Shown here in pieces: positions 8,320 to 16,331 of a stretch of 64,000 bases of DNA. Made by a program: the position numbers and the translations under genes. Source of the DNA: CBDCMJ01 sp965224325 (GTDB lineage: Bacteria > Chloroflexota > Dehalococcoidia > Lucifugimonadales > UBA3495); NCBI GenBank assembly GCA_965224325.1, contig CBDCYT010000014.1, positions 32,536 to 96,535 of the forward strand, given 5' to 3'. Every line of letters begins with the position of its first letter. Position 1 is the first letter of the stretch. A model generated the notes under the pieces. It searched no databases and had not been told where the DNA came from. It saw only the letters and a list, made by a program, of their open reading frames with translations.

Positions 8320-8853
8320 TTCTGGGACAGGCTCGGACAGCAGGTTTGCTTTGGGTTGAGGTCCGCCGCCTGCCCAAGGCGAGTCCCGGCAGGTGGCACA
8401 GCGGTCCACCCCTCGGATCGGCAGCCCGGCAACGCCGCTGGCTAAGTCATTTCGCCAGAGTATATCACGGGTCCGCTTCGCCGTAGGACCGGCAAAGGCC
8501 CGTGCGGCGGCGAACGAGCAGCCCTGGATGGAATGAGCGTGGAATGAGCATCTAAGATAGTTAATCCTATGCGCCCCTTCGGGTTCCAAACCCCTTGCCA
8601 GGCAGGGCAGTAGGGTTCGAAATTATGCCTTCGTCACTCCAATCAAAGGTTCGTTACTTCGGAGCAAGCCTGAGTCTAGAGACCGCCACGCGGCTGTTGT
8701 TACCGGCTGTTGTTACGGGCTGTTGTTACCATGGAGGCGGGCGACTCGGGCGCTGGATTATCGTTCTCGCGGTAACCACCGGATGCGCGGCAATCCAAAT
8801 GCCGTTGCCTAGTCCTACGAAGTTAACCTGTCGTAAGGCGGCCCCGGCTGCGG

Positions 8854-8859
8854 TATAAT
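8854..8859 (+). promoter_or_regulatory. -10 box of the peroxiredoxin promoter
   Basis: A perfect TATAAT at 8854-8859, about 95 bp upstream of the peroxiredoxin start. No good -35 hexamer is seen at 16-18 bp, so the promoter may need an activator. Confidence 0.45.
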
Positions 8860-8953
8860 CCCACAAGTGTGGTCAATGATCTTGACCAGAAATCAAGGCG
8901 GCAATCAAGACTGTACGGTGGCGCCCAGGCGCCTTCATATTTCAGGAGGATAC

Positions 8954-9418
8954 ATGCCCGCAGAAATTGGCGACACGGCCCCTGATTTCACCCTCCCTTC
9001 GGTGGACCACGGTGATGTCACGCTCAGTTCTTTCCAAGGCCAAAAGGCCGTGGTTCTCTCGTTCCACGTTTTCGACTTCACGTCCGGTTGAACAACCCAA
9101 GCCATGGCGTTCCGGCAGACGAGCAGCCGGTTCGACGAGAAGAATGCCCAGGTACTGGGCATCAGTTGCGATTCGGTCCATTCTCACCGGGCTTGGTCTA
9201 CCTCAATGGGTGGACTCAACTATCCGGAGCTCTCCGACTTCCATCCCAAAGGCAAAGCCACGCATGCCTACGGCCTCTGGAACGAGGAGCGTGGGGCGGG
9301 TACCAGGGCGGTCATAGTAGTGGACAAGGAAGGGGTGGTGCGCCACCGGCAAACTTACACTCCGGGGGTGCTTCCCGACACTGAGGAGATACTGAAGGTG
9401 GTGGATGGGTTGTCCTAG
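8954..9418 (+). CDS. AhpC/TSA-family peroxiredoxin with TGA-encoded (selenocysteine) active site
   Basis: Read through the in-frame TGA at 9089-9091 this is a 154-residue peroxiredoxin that should reduce peroxides. It starts at ATG 8954 behind AGGAGG (8944-8949). The N-terminus IGDTAPDFTLPSVDHGDVTL and the C-terminal half (LGISCDSVHSHRAWS, GTRAVIVVDKEG) are typical thioredoxin-fold elements and lie in one frame. The TGA is residue 46 in VFDFT-S-G-[TGA]-TTQAMAFR, exactly where the family has its peroxidatic cysteine (DFTxxC). A hairpin CCGGC (9112-9116) / GCCGG (9126-9130) with loop AGACGAGCA starts 20 nt after the TGA, in the window expected for a bacterial SECIS. The alternative is a nonsense mutation at precisely the catalytic codon. 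A possible resolving cysteine is in LGISCD. A strong terminator follows. Confidence 0.8.
9092..9134 (+). promoter_or_regulatory. Candidate bacterial SECIS element
   Basis: Directly downstream of TGA 9089-9091. The stem CCGGC/GCCGG (9112-9116 with 9126-9130) encloses a 9-nt loop with G as second base, and the apical loop starts 25 nt after the TGA. These values agree with the generic bacterial SECIS description (short stem, G near the loop start, 16-37 nt spacing). Fold stability was not computed. Confidence 0.5.
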
Positions 9419-9425
9419 CACGTAA

Positions 9426-9450
9426 AAAGGGCCGGTCAAACCGGCCCTTT
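9426..9450 (+). terminator. Intrinsic terminator after the peroxiredoxin
   Basis: Perfect 11-bp stem AAAGGGCCGGT (9426-9436) / ACCGGCCCTTT (9440-9450) with a 3-nt loop. It is symmetric enough to work in both directions, for the peroxiredoxin and for readthrough from greA. Confidence 0.9.
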
Positions 9451-9527
9451 GTCCACTGTCCCTTTTGCTTTTTTACCCGCTGTCTGGGCCTAAGCCAACT
9501 GGCCCCTCCGCTTCTTCCCGCTGACTC

Positions 9528-9680
9528 ACTCGCTCGATGATATCGCGCTCGGTGAGTTCTTGGGACTTTTACCCATCCACTCGCTTGATGATATAGCGCA
9601 CGATGGGCTATTGGGATTTATTACCCATCCACTCGTTCGATAGTATAGTGCAAGGTGCCCTTGGGAACGTTGATGGTCAC
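9528..9680. repeat. Three ~51-bp tandem repeats at the end of greA
   Basis: Units starting ACTCGCTCGATGATATCGCG (9528), ACTCGCTTGATGATATAGCG (9579) and ACTCGTTCGATAGTATAGTG (9631). The third is the coding end of greA (LHYTIERVDG and stop). The other two are degraded copies of the same segment lying downstream of the stop on the minus strand. Confidence 0.85.
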
Positions 9681-10439
9681 TTCATCGCCGACGACCCGGT
9701 TCATCAGGGCCTGCCCTACGGGGGATGTAGTTGATATTTTGCCGGATGCGGCGTCAGCCTCTCTAACATCCACCAGTGTATATGCTAACTTTTTGCCGGA
9801 GCCCGCGTCCTTCAGAGTCACCTTGGTCCCAACCGTTGAACTCTGACGAGGCTTCGCAGGCCTCCCATCGATGATCTGGGTGTTGGTCAAACCGGCTTCC
9901 AACTCCCTGATCCTCAATTCTATGATGCCCTGCTGCTCTTTGGCCGCATCCAACGGCGCATTCTCCCGGAAGTCCTTGTCCTCCATGGCCCGTCGAATGT
10001 CCTCAATCACACTGGCCCTTTCCACCTTCTTGTCCGCCAGCTGCTGCATCAGCCGGTCATACCCTTCCTGGCTCAATTGGGTGGCTTCAGGTGTGTGGCT
10101 GACGAAACCGGAGCCCTTTTTCCCGTTATAGCGGCGGGCCCGAGGTAGCCGCAGATGAGCAGCTAGACCACTCTCGATCCATCCCTCGTCCTTCCAGTAG
10201 CCAAGAAACGCTTTGACATGGGTCAACCGTTGAACGGCCTCAGTTCCTCCCAGACCGATGTGGTGCGCATAATCCGCCACCTCTGATGGGGAGACTTCCA
10301 GTACAGTCCTCTCCCGCCCGCACCAAGCGACGAACCGCCCCAATTCCGCATGGTCCGCCGGCCCTCCCTTGCTGTTTTTCTTCGCGGCCATGAACTTTGT
10401 CAGCGCTTCCGAAAGAGAGGGAATGGCGTTTAGTTCCAA
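9621..10439 (-). CDS. greA: GreA-type elongation factor with an extra recombinase-like N-terminal domain
   Basis: A 272-residue protein with two parts. Residues about 120-272 are GreA: a coiled-coil from QLSQEGYDRLMQQLADKK, with tip DFRENAPLDAAKEQQ (Asp156 and Glu159 matching E. coli Asp41 and Glu44), then the globular C-terminal domain with SSTVGTKVTL and TINVPKGTLHYTIERV. Such factors enter the RNA polymerase channel and stimulate cleavage of backtracked RNA. Residues about 1-105 are not in standard GreA (about 158 aa). Their pattern (SLSEALTKFMAAK, LGRFVAWCGRERTVLEVSPS, VQRLTHVKAFLGYWKDEGWI) resembles the SAM-like core-binding domain of tyrosine recombinases. No recombinase catalytic domain is present. 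The start at 10439 follows the single continuous frame. Its 3' end is tandemly duplicated downstream. Confidence 0.85.
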   Translation of the reverse strand: MELNAIPSLSEALTKFMAAKKNSKGGPADHAELGRFVAWCGRERTVLEVSPSEVADYAHHIGLGGTEAVQRLTHVKAFLGYWKDEGWIESGLAAHLRLPRARRYNGKKGSGFVSHTPEATQLSQEGYDRLMQQLADKKVERASVIEDIRRAMEDKDFRENAPLDAAKEQQGIIELRIRELEAGLTNTQIIDGRPAKPRQSSTVGTKVTLKDAGSGKKLAYTLVDVREADAASGKISTTSPVGQALMNRVVGDEVTINVPKGTLHYTIERVDG

Positions 10440-11071
10440 AATCCAATGCCTCCTCAGGCGAACCTGTTCCCTTGCCGGTGAGCGGCGGTTACGTGTTCGG
10501 GGCTAGCTGCGATGAGTGATTTAGCCCTCAATCAGACCTCTCGGCTCAGATTGAGGCTTTATATTCCCCTCTTGCAGCCCCCATTACACACTTAACCCGG
10601 CAATCATAGCAGTTTCAGACTTTGATGGCAACGTAAGCCCCTGTGGGGTGACTGTTCAGACCCGGGGACTCCGAGTGTCTGAGGGCCGGCAATTAGAGGC
10701 TCAATCTCAGCCATTGACGCTCAGGGCGGCGGTTGTGAAACGGCTTTCGGCGCGTCGAACTGACCAACTCTGAACAGTTACCCTAGAACGTACGCACTAC
10801 GCCTTGGCGGGTGCGCCTCCCGGCTTAGAAGATCGAGGCTCTGACAGAGTTGGGAGCGCTGTCCTCGGAAGCGAATCTCCATTACGACCTGATAAGATGT
10901 AGGCGAATTCCAGGTCGGCACTACCTTGAGAGCTATAGCCTTCGACTGGGATCAGACAGTATGGGATAGGTGGGGTATCCACTAGCGTCTTGTGGGCCGC
11001 ATCGCCGGCGCCGGGACTAGCCCAGATCCCACCGCGATTCTATTACCTGGGAGTTTTCCAGGCCCTTCTTT

Positions 11072-11113
11072 TAACACTTGGCTTGTAACACTTGGCTTGT
11101 AACACTTGGCTTG
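11072..11113. repeat. Three perfect tandem 14-mers
   Basis: TAACACTTGGCTTG is repeated three times without a mismatch at 11072-11085, 11086-11099 and 11100-11113. Function unknown. Confidence 0.95.
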
Positions 11114-11387
11114 GCAACGATCGGCCTGGGATTTTGCCGGGAATAATGGCTCGGCCCTGAGCGCTCACTTGGGTTTCTACTGTGAGAGTGGGCCTGAACT
11201 GCCAGGCCTGTATCCCGGGACGGCCGGGACGCCGAGCGTTCTCAAGAAGGGCGTATTTCTCTTGGCCGTGTTCTCCGGCAAGCTGGGAGTCTTTGGAACA
11301 GCGGAGTTGGGCCAAACCGGCGGTGGACCCCTTATTGACCATGTCTCCTTTCGCGTCAATAGCCGTCCCTGCATACCCCTCTCAAAA

Positions 11388-11607
11388 GTCTCCACTCACG
11401 ATTTCGGGCGGACGCAACCTGACGGGTGACTATTATTAACCCCCTAAACCAGTATTGAATGCGGCTCAATAACCCGTCATTCCCGCGAAGCTTGTCCCCG
11501 ACTCCCATCGGGGAGCGAGAATCCAGACTCAATAACCCGTCATTCCCGCGAAAGCGGGAATCCAGAAAAATAGGATGCTGGGGGACTCAGCTTTATGGGA
11601 CAAGCTC
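11388..11607. repeat. Right arm of the inverted repeat, with a ~63-bp internal duplication
   Basis: Reverse-complement counterpart of 8163-8319. It is longer because the module containing CAATAACCCGTCATTCCCGC occurs twice (about 11468 and 11530). Confidence 0.85.
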
Positions 11608-11857
11608 ATAAACGGCCCCCGTGAACTACGGAAGGTGGTCAATGCCCCGGGAGCGCCCGCCGGTGAGAAGGTCTACATAAGGGACACCCTGCAAGGCATC
11701 GACCGCCCTCTCCCAGCGGGGGCCGCAGCGGTGGTGACCTATGGGGTTCCATCGATCGAGACAACCCGCTGGGTCGGAGTCCCTGCCACCGGTGGCAATG
11801 GGTCGAGGCCACCGCCGCGAATTTGAGTAAGAAATCAATACAAGATCGCGAGAAGAG

Positions 11858-12955
11858 TTGAGGATTCTCCCCAAGATTCTTAGGCTTCAGAGCCACCCGG
11901 CTCTCACGGATGGGCCGGGTAGCCCTGCCGGCGCCGGGACCGCTTCGCGTAGTCATGGCCCGGTGGGGAGTCACCGGGCGATCACCGCCGCCATCGTGTT
12001 GTTGGCATTGGCGGGCGTGTTGTTGGTTCTCCTGGACTGGCGTGAAGTGCGCGACGTGCTAGTCCGGGCCAACTGGCAGTGGCTCCCTTTGACCCTGGTG
12101 TTTACGACCATATCCTACCTGTGTTTGAGCTACAGCTTCGCTTTAATTAACCGGTCCTTCCGCATTCCGCTACCCCAGAGGGCGCTTTTGTGGGTTGGGT
12201 TTGTCTCCTCGGCAATGATTGCCGCTGTCGGAGGATTGGCAGGCCATTCCCTGCGGTTACTCCTGATGACCCGGAGAGGGCTGCCGGCCAGCGACGTCAT
12301 GGCTCCATCCCTCTTCCACTCCTACTTGGAGAGCTTGATATTTTTCGCGTTGATCCCTGCCGGCCTGATTTACTTGTTGTTGACTCATCCTCTGTCTTCC
12401 AGCTTGGCCGCTTGGCTTAGCATCGGCGCCGGGATTTTGGGTGTGGCATTCGCCATAACCGCCGTCGTGTTCTTTTTTGGCCCGGCGCGCACCCTGGCGC
12501 TGGGGGTCCTGGCGGCGTTCTGGCGCTTGGTAATTCGACGAGACATTAGGGCAGCGCTGCAACGCTTCGACTCTACCCTGAGCGAAGGTCTGGAGGAACT
12601 GCGCAGCAGACCCCAAGTGCTGGTCTTGCCCGTGTTGTTGGTCTTGGCCGACCGCTTAGTACGCGTCGTAGTGGTATGGCTATGTTTCCAGGCGCTAGGC
12701 AGTGAAGTGGGACTGGGGGTTACGGTGACCGGGTTCTCCTTGGGCGTGGCCGTGGGAGTGATGTCCATGGTTCCCGGCGGAATTGGCGTACAGGAAGGCT
12801 CCATGGCTGGCACCTATCATCTGCTAGGCGTACCCTTGGAAGAGGCGGTCCTGGCCTCAATTCTCTTCCGTGCGGTCTATTACACAGCCCCCTTCGGCAT
12901 TAGCCTGCTGTTCTACCGGCGCATGTTGCGGGCCGGAGAATTGTCACCAACCTAA
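11858..12955 (+). CDS. Lysylphosphatidylglycerol synthase TM / UPF0104-like membrane protein
   Basis: A 365-residue integral membrane protein with about eight hydrophobic segments from residue 42 on (AITAAIVLLALAGVLLVLL and others). The C-terminal signature SMVPGGIGVQEGSM followed by VLASILFRAVYYTAPFG is the hallmark of the MprF N-terminal/AglD-like flippase family, which moves lipids or lipid-linked glycans across the membrane. It lacks the MprF synthase domain. The first 40 residues are polar and proline-rich, so the TTG start at 11858 is doubtful. A GTG near 11960 inside this region would leave the membrane part whole. It stands alone, with no operon partner. Confidence 0.8.
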   Translation: MRILPKILRLQSHPALTDGPGSPAGAGTASRSHGPVGSHRAITAAIVLLALAGVLLVLLDWREVRDVLVRANWQWLPLTLVFTTISYLCLSYSFALINRSFRIPLPQRALLWVGFVSSAMIAAVGGLAGHSLRLLLMTRRGLPASDVMAPSLFHSYLESLIFFALIPAGLIYLLLTHPLSSSLAAWLSIGAGILGVAFAITAVVFFFGPARTLALGVLAAFWRLVIRRDIRAALQRFDSTLSEGLEELRSRPQVLVLPVLLVLADRLVRVVVVWLCFQALGSEVGLGVTVTGFSLGVAVGVMSMVPGGIGVQEGSMAGTYHLLGVPLEEAVLASILFRAVYYTAPFGISLLFYRRMLRAGELSPT

Positions 12956-13193
12956 ACAAGGGGATGCTCAAAAGAGGAGTTGGCCTGAGTCTTACGCGGC
13001 AAAGACGCCGGCGTTCAACTTCCCGTTCGGGGTTTTTTGTTAGGCCTTGCCGGATTATTACGAGATAGCCTAAGATTATGAGGTTCACGGCCCTGCATCC
13101 TCAGCGGCAGAGGGTTTCAGGAGAGGACCCGCAGCCTGATTGTGAGGCAGTCCCGCAGCTTCCCAAAGGTGGTTCAGGAGGTATGAGCGAGCC

Positions 13194-14249
13194 ATGAAAA
13201 TCGTTGCTGTTCTTTACCCTGGGGGCTCGTCGGCCAGAGAAACTCCCGAGTTGCTGGGATGCGCGGAAAATGCGCTTGGCCTGCGCGAGATGGTGGAGGC
13301 CGCGGGCCACGAGCTGGTGGCGCTGACTGACACCGGGACCGAGCTCGAAAATCACCTCCCGACTACGGATGTGCTGATCGCCACACCCTTTTGGCCGGCC
13401 TATATCACCAGAGAAAGGATCGAACAGGCTCCTAATCTTCGCCTCTTACTCACGGCCGGTGTGGGTTCCGACCACTTCGATCTGGCGGCTGCCGCAGAAC
13501 GCAATATCACTGTGGCCGAGATCACCGGCAGCAACGTGGTCAGCGTGGCCGAGCACGTCGTAATGCAAATTCTTACCCTGGTCCGCAACTACATTTCGTC
13601 CTACAAAGAGGTGGTCTACGGCGGTTGGGACATAGGCACCATCGCCGCAAAGTCCCACGATCTGGAAGATAAGACCGTCGGCATAGTCGGTATGGGACGG
13701 ATCGGACAGCGGGTTGCCGCTAGGCTCAAGCCCTTCGACGTCAACACGTTTTACTTTGACTATCGGCGCTTGAGCAATACCGAGGAACAGGTGCTCGGCG
13801 CTCGTTATTCTCGTCTCGATCCTCTTATACAGCGTTGCGACGTGATCAGCATCAACATTCCCCTGACGCCGGCGACGGATGGTCTGTTCAACCGTGAACG
13901 GCTTTATAGCATGAAAAAGGGCGCGTACCTGGTCAATACCGCCCGGGGCAGAATAGTCGACACAGACGCTCTCGTGGAAGTAATGGAGCGGGGTCACTTG
14001 GCCGGCTATGCTGGAGACGTGTGGTATCCGCAACCGGCGCCGGTCGATCATCCGTGGCGGAGCATGCCCAATCACGCCCTTACTCCACACGTGTCGGGAA
14101 CTTCGTTGGAAGCTCAACGACGTTACGCGGACGGGGTCCGCGAATGCTTGACCAACTTCTTTGAGGGCCGTCCCCTTGATGGTGACTACTTGATCGTCGA
14201 TGGAGGCCGGGTTACCAGTCCTAGCTATAGCTACGCCTACGAGTCCTAG
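13194..14249 (+). CDS. fdh: NAD-dependent formate dehydrogenase (D-2-hydroxyacid dehydrogenase family)
   Basis: A 351-residue cytosolic dehydrogenase, metal- and selenium-free, expected to oxidise formate to CO2 with NAD+. It has the residues that separate formate dehydrogenases from other 2-hydroxyacid enzymes: PFWPAY (65-70), Asn114 in TGSNVVSVAEHVV, GMGRIG (166-171) for NAD, Arg251 in NTARGR, GDVWYPQPAP with Asp275 and Gln280, and His299 in TPHVSG. The tail (FFEGRPLDGDYLIVDGG) also follows that family. It is shorter than Pseudomonas FDH (about 400) at both ends. Start ATG 13194 follows GGAGG about 15 bp upstream. An intrinsic terminator follows. It could supply reducing power to the monooxygenase next door, but that is inference. 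Confidence 0.85.
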   Translation: MKIVAVLYPGGSSARETPELLGCAENALGLREMVEAAGHELVALTDTGTELENHLPTTDVLIATPFWPAYITRERIEQAPNLRLLLTAGVGSDHFDLAAAAERNITVAEITGSNVVSVAEHVVMQILTLVRNYISSYKEVVYGGWDIGTIAAKSHDLEDKTVGIVGMGRIGQRVAARLKPFDVNTFYFDYRRLSNTEEQVLGARYSRLDPLIQRCDVISINIPLTPATDGLFNRERLYSMKKGAYLVNTARGRIVDTDALVEVMERGHLAGYAGDVWYPQPAPVDHPWRSMPNHALTPHVSGTSLEAQRRYADGVRECLTNFFEGRPLDGDYLIVDGGRVTSPSYSYAYES

Positions 14250-14341
14250 CCCAGAGGTTGACGGGCAGCAACGTCACCCGAGTATCGTCGGACGATGACG
14301 TCAGTCTCAGCTACGCATCATTTCAAAGATTTTGAATTACT

Positions 14342-14378
14342 ACTCCGGTTTTCCCGGGGTTTTTCCCGGAGTTTTTTT
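14342..14378 (+). terminator. Intrinsic terminator after formate dehydrogenase
   Basis: Stem ACTCCGG (14342-14348) / CCGGAGT (14366-14372), with an inner CCCGGGG-type loop, followed by seven T residues. Confidence 0.85.
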
Positions 14379-14507
14379 GGCCTGCCAAAACTAAGACGTG
14401 CTTTGACTCGGAAATGTAGGTAAAATAGGCAGGTAGGCCGGACTATCTTTTGGAAGAGTGCGAAAACCCAACCGGCGTCTTTTTAACTTTACGTCTTAGC
14501 GACATTA

Positions 14508-14605
14508 AATCCAGTCTCAATTCAGTCCCAGTTCAGTCCCAGTTCAGTCCCAGTTCGGTCCCAGTTCGGTCCCAGTTCGGTCCCAGTTCGGTCCCAGTTC
14601 GGTCA
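14508..14605. repeat. 11-bp tandem repeat CAGTCCCAGTT / CGGTCCCAGTT
   Basis: About eight units of 11 bp, first CAGTCCCAGTT then CGGTCCCAGTT. An open frame (14450-14644) crosses it and encodes only a PVQSQFSPSS-like repeat, so I do not call a gene. It lies about 90 bp ahead of the monooxygenase. Confidence 0.9.
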
Positions 14606-14696
14606 ATGAAGAGGCTGTTGTGCGGGAGCCAGTCCCCTTCATGACGACGGGGACGCTAAACGACCGGCACTCTTGGGACACTTTAAGGAGAGCTAA

Positions 14697-16331
14697 ATGA
14701 GTAATCCCCTACTACGAAGGTCAACCAACGGCTCGAGACCCGCAAAACAAGTTGAGAAGTTCGACGCTATCATCATTGGGGCCGGGGTCACTGGTCTGTA
14801 CCAGTTGTATTGCCTCCGCCAGCTCGGGCTCTCCGCTCGCGTCTTCGAACACGGCAGTGGAGTGGGCGGCACCTGGTATTGGAACCGCTACCCTGGAGCG
14901 CGCTTCGACTCGGAGAGTTACACCTATGGATATTCTTTCTCCGAGGAACTCTTGCAGGAATGGGAGTGGAAAGAGCATTTCTCCGGCCAGCCGGAGAATG
15001 AGCGCTACCTCAATCACGTGGCGGACAAGTTTGACCTCAAACGTCACATCCAGTTCAACGCTCGGGTCGCCTCCGCGGTCTACGACGAGGGCATGGATTG
15101 CTGGGAGGTCCAGACAGACGCCGGCCAGCGGGCGCAGGGGCAATTCTTGATTACCGCGGTAGGTCTTCTGTCCGCCCATTATGTGCCCGAATTCACGGGG
15201 ATCGAGACTTATGAGGGCGCCTGGTGTCACACCGGCCGGTGGCCGAAGGAAGGCATGGACCTAGCCGGTAAGCGCGTGGGGGTCGTTGGCACAGGCGCCA
15301 CCGGCGTCCAACTCATAACGGAAATCGCCAAAGAAGTTGGCCACCTGACCGTCTTTCAGCGGACGGCGAACTATTGCGCACCGCTCCGAAATGGCCCAAT
15401 CGACGCCGATATGCAGCGGGAGATCAAGGCCAATTATCCGGAGATCCTCAGGAGGTGCAATGAAACTTCGGGCTCGTTCATGCACGAGTTCGACCCCCGG
15501 TCGGCCCTGGAGGTGTCTCCAGAAGAGCGGATCGAACAGTACGAGAAGCTGTGGGCGGAGCCTGGTTTCAAGAAATGGCTATCTAATTTCCATGACGTGA
15601 TGCTCCCCGGAGAGGCCAACGAAGACTACGCCGAGTTCGTCCGCGGCAAGATCCGGGAGCGCGTTCATGATCCGGTTGTAGCGGAAAAGCTGGTGCCCAA
15701 AGACCACATGTTCGGCTCTAAGCGGCTCCCATGCGAGAGCGGGTATTATGAGGTCTTCAACCAGGATAACGTCTTGCTGGTAGACGTGCGCGAGGCCCCC
15801 ATCGACCGCATAACCCCTGGCGGCATCAAGACCACCAATGCCGAATACGAGTTGGACGTCATCATCTTTGCCACGGGGTATGACGCCGTGACCGGGTCGT
15901 TGAACAGAATACACGTCGTAGGCGACGGTGGGCAGACATTGAAGGATAAATTCGCCGAAGGCCCGCGCACCTATCTGGGTATTCAAAGCGCCGGCTTCCC
16001 AAATTTGTTTACCATCAACGCCGCCTCGGTAGGCAACTTCGTCAGGGCCGCCGAGCCGCTGGTCGAATGGGTGACCGACTGCATATCCTACGTGCGCGGA
16101 CATGAATTCACGCGTATTTCGCCCTCGCCCCAGGCAGAAGAGGCATGGACCAAGCACGTCAACGAGGACGGGGCCAACACTCTCCGGACCAAGGCCGACT
16201 CCTGGTACGTGGGAGCCAACATTCCCGGTAAGGCTCGGGCCTTGCTCACCAGTCCGGACTCCGCTCCAGTAATGCGGGCCAAGCGTGAGAAAGTGGCCGC
16301 AAATGGCTACGAGGGATTTCTGCTGCGGTAG
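14697..16331 (+). CDS. Flavin-containing (Baeyer-Villiger type) monooxygenase
   Basis: A 544-residue FAD- and NADPH-dependent oxygenase that would insert oxygen next to a ketone. The FAD Rossmann motif is IIIGAGVTGLYQ (residues 26-37), followed by VGGTWYWNRYPGARFDSES, the cyclohexanone monooxygenase-type flavin loop. The family fingerprint is present as YEGAWCHTGRWP (about 172-183; Tyr replaces the usual Phe). The second Rossmann motif is VGTGATGVQ. Later DVIIFATGYDAVTG is also typical. AAGGAGAG sits correctly before ATG 14697. The substrate is unknown; homologues act on cyclic ketones, steroids and phenylacetones. Confidence 0.9.
   Translation: MSNPLLRRSTNGSRPAKQVEKFDAIIIGAGVTGLYQLYCLRQLGLSARVFEHGSGVGGTWYWNRYPGARFDSESYTYGYSFSEELLQEWEWKEHFSGQPENERYLNHVADKFDLKRHIQFNARVASAVYDEGMDCWEVQTDAGQRAQGQFLITAVGLLSAHYVPEFTGIETYEGAWCHTGRWPKEGMDLAGKRVGVVGTGATGVQLITEIAKEVGHLTVFQRTANYCAPLRNGPIDADMQREIKANYPEILRRCNETSGSFMHEFDPRSALEVSPEERIEQYEKLWAEPGFKKWLSNFHDVMLPGEANEDYAEFVRGKIRERVHDPVVAEKLVPKDHMFGSKRLPCESGYYEVFNQDNVLLVDVREAPIDRITPGGIKTTNAEYELDVIIFATGYDAVTGSLNRIHVVGDGGQTLKDKFAEGPRTYLGIQSAGFPNLFTINAASVGNFVRAAEPLVEWVTDCISYVRGHEFTRISPSPQAEEAWTKHVNEDGANTLRTKADSWYVGANIPGKARALLTSPDSAPVMRAKREKVAANGYEGFLLR

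Larger units (their letters stand above)
7963..8953. other. Non-coding gap with one arm of an inverted repeat
   Basis: Nearly 1 kb without a supportable gene. It holds the left inverted-repeat arm (8163-8319), a dispersed palindrome (8205-8230) and the peroxiredoxin promoter region. Open frames here (for example 8595-8858) lack ribosome binding sites and protein-like composition. Confidence 0.7.
10440..11857. other. 1.4-kb gap with repeats and no supportable gene
   Basis: Between divergent greA and the membrane protein. It contains a perfect triple 14-mer (11072-11113) and the right inverted-repeat arm (11388-11607). Frames such as 11106-11429 and 11575-11826 overlap these repeats and show no protein features. 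The greA promoter should lie at 10440-10600 on the minus strand but I saw no convincing boxes. Confidence 0.65.

Noticed and set aside
8596..8640. tRNA gene suggested by GGGTTCGAAAT
   Set aside because: The T-arm-like word is not embedded in a cloverleaf; no acceptor or anticodon stem can be formed.
8595..8858. Putative 87-aa membrane protein
   Set aside because: No ribosome binding site; the frame ends at the -10 box of the next gene and overlaps a repeat-like GGCTGTTGTTA stretch.
8867..9091. Truncated peroxiredoxin ending at the TGA
   Set aside because: The downstream part is in the same frame and completes the fold, so the TGA is better read as a coding (Sec) codon.
13010..13042. Terminator after the UPF0104-like gene
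   Set aside because: CCCG/CGGG with a 2-nt loop before six T residues is too short a hairpin to claim.
14450..14644. Small protein with PVQSQFSPSS repeats
   Set aside because: Produced entirely by an 11-bp DNA tandem repeat with no ribosome binding site.
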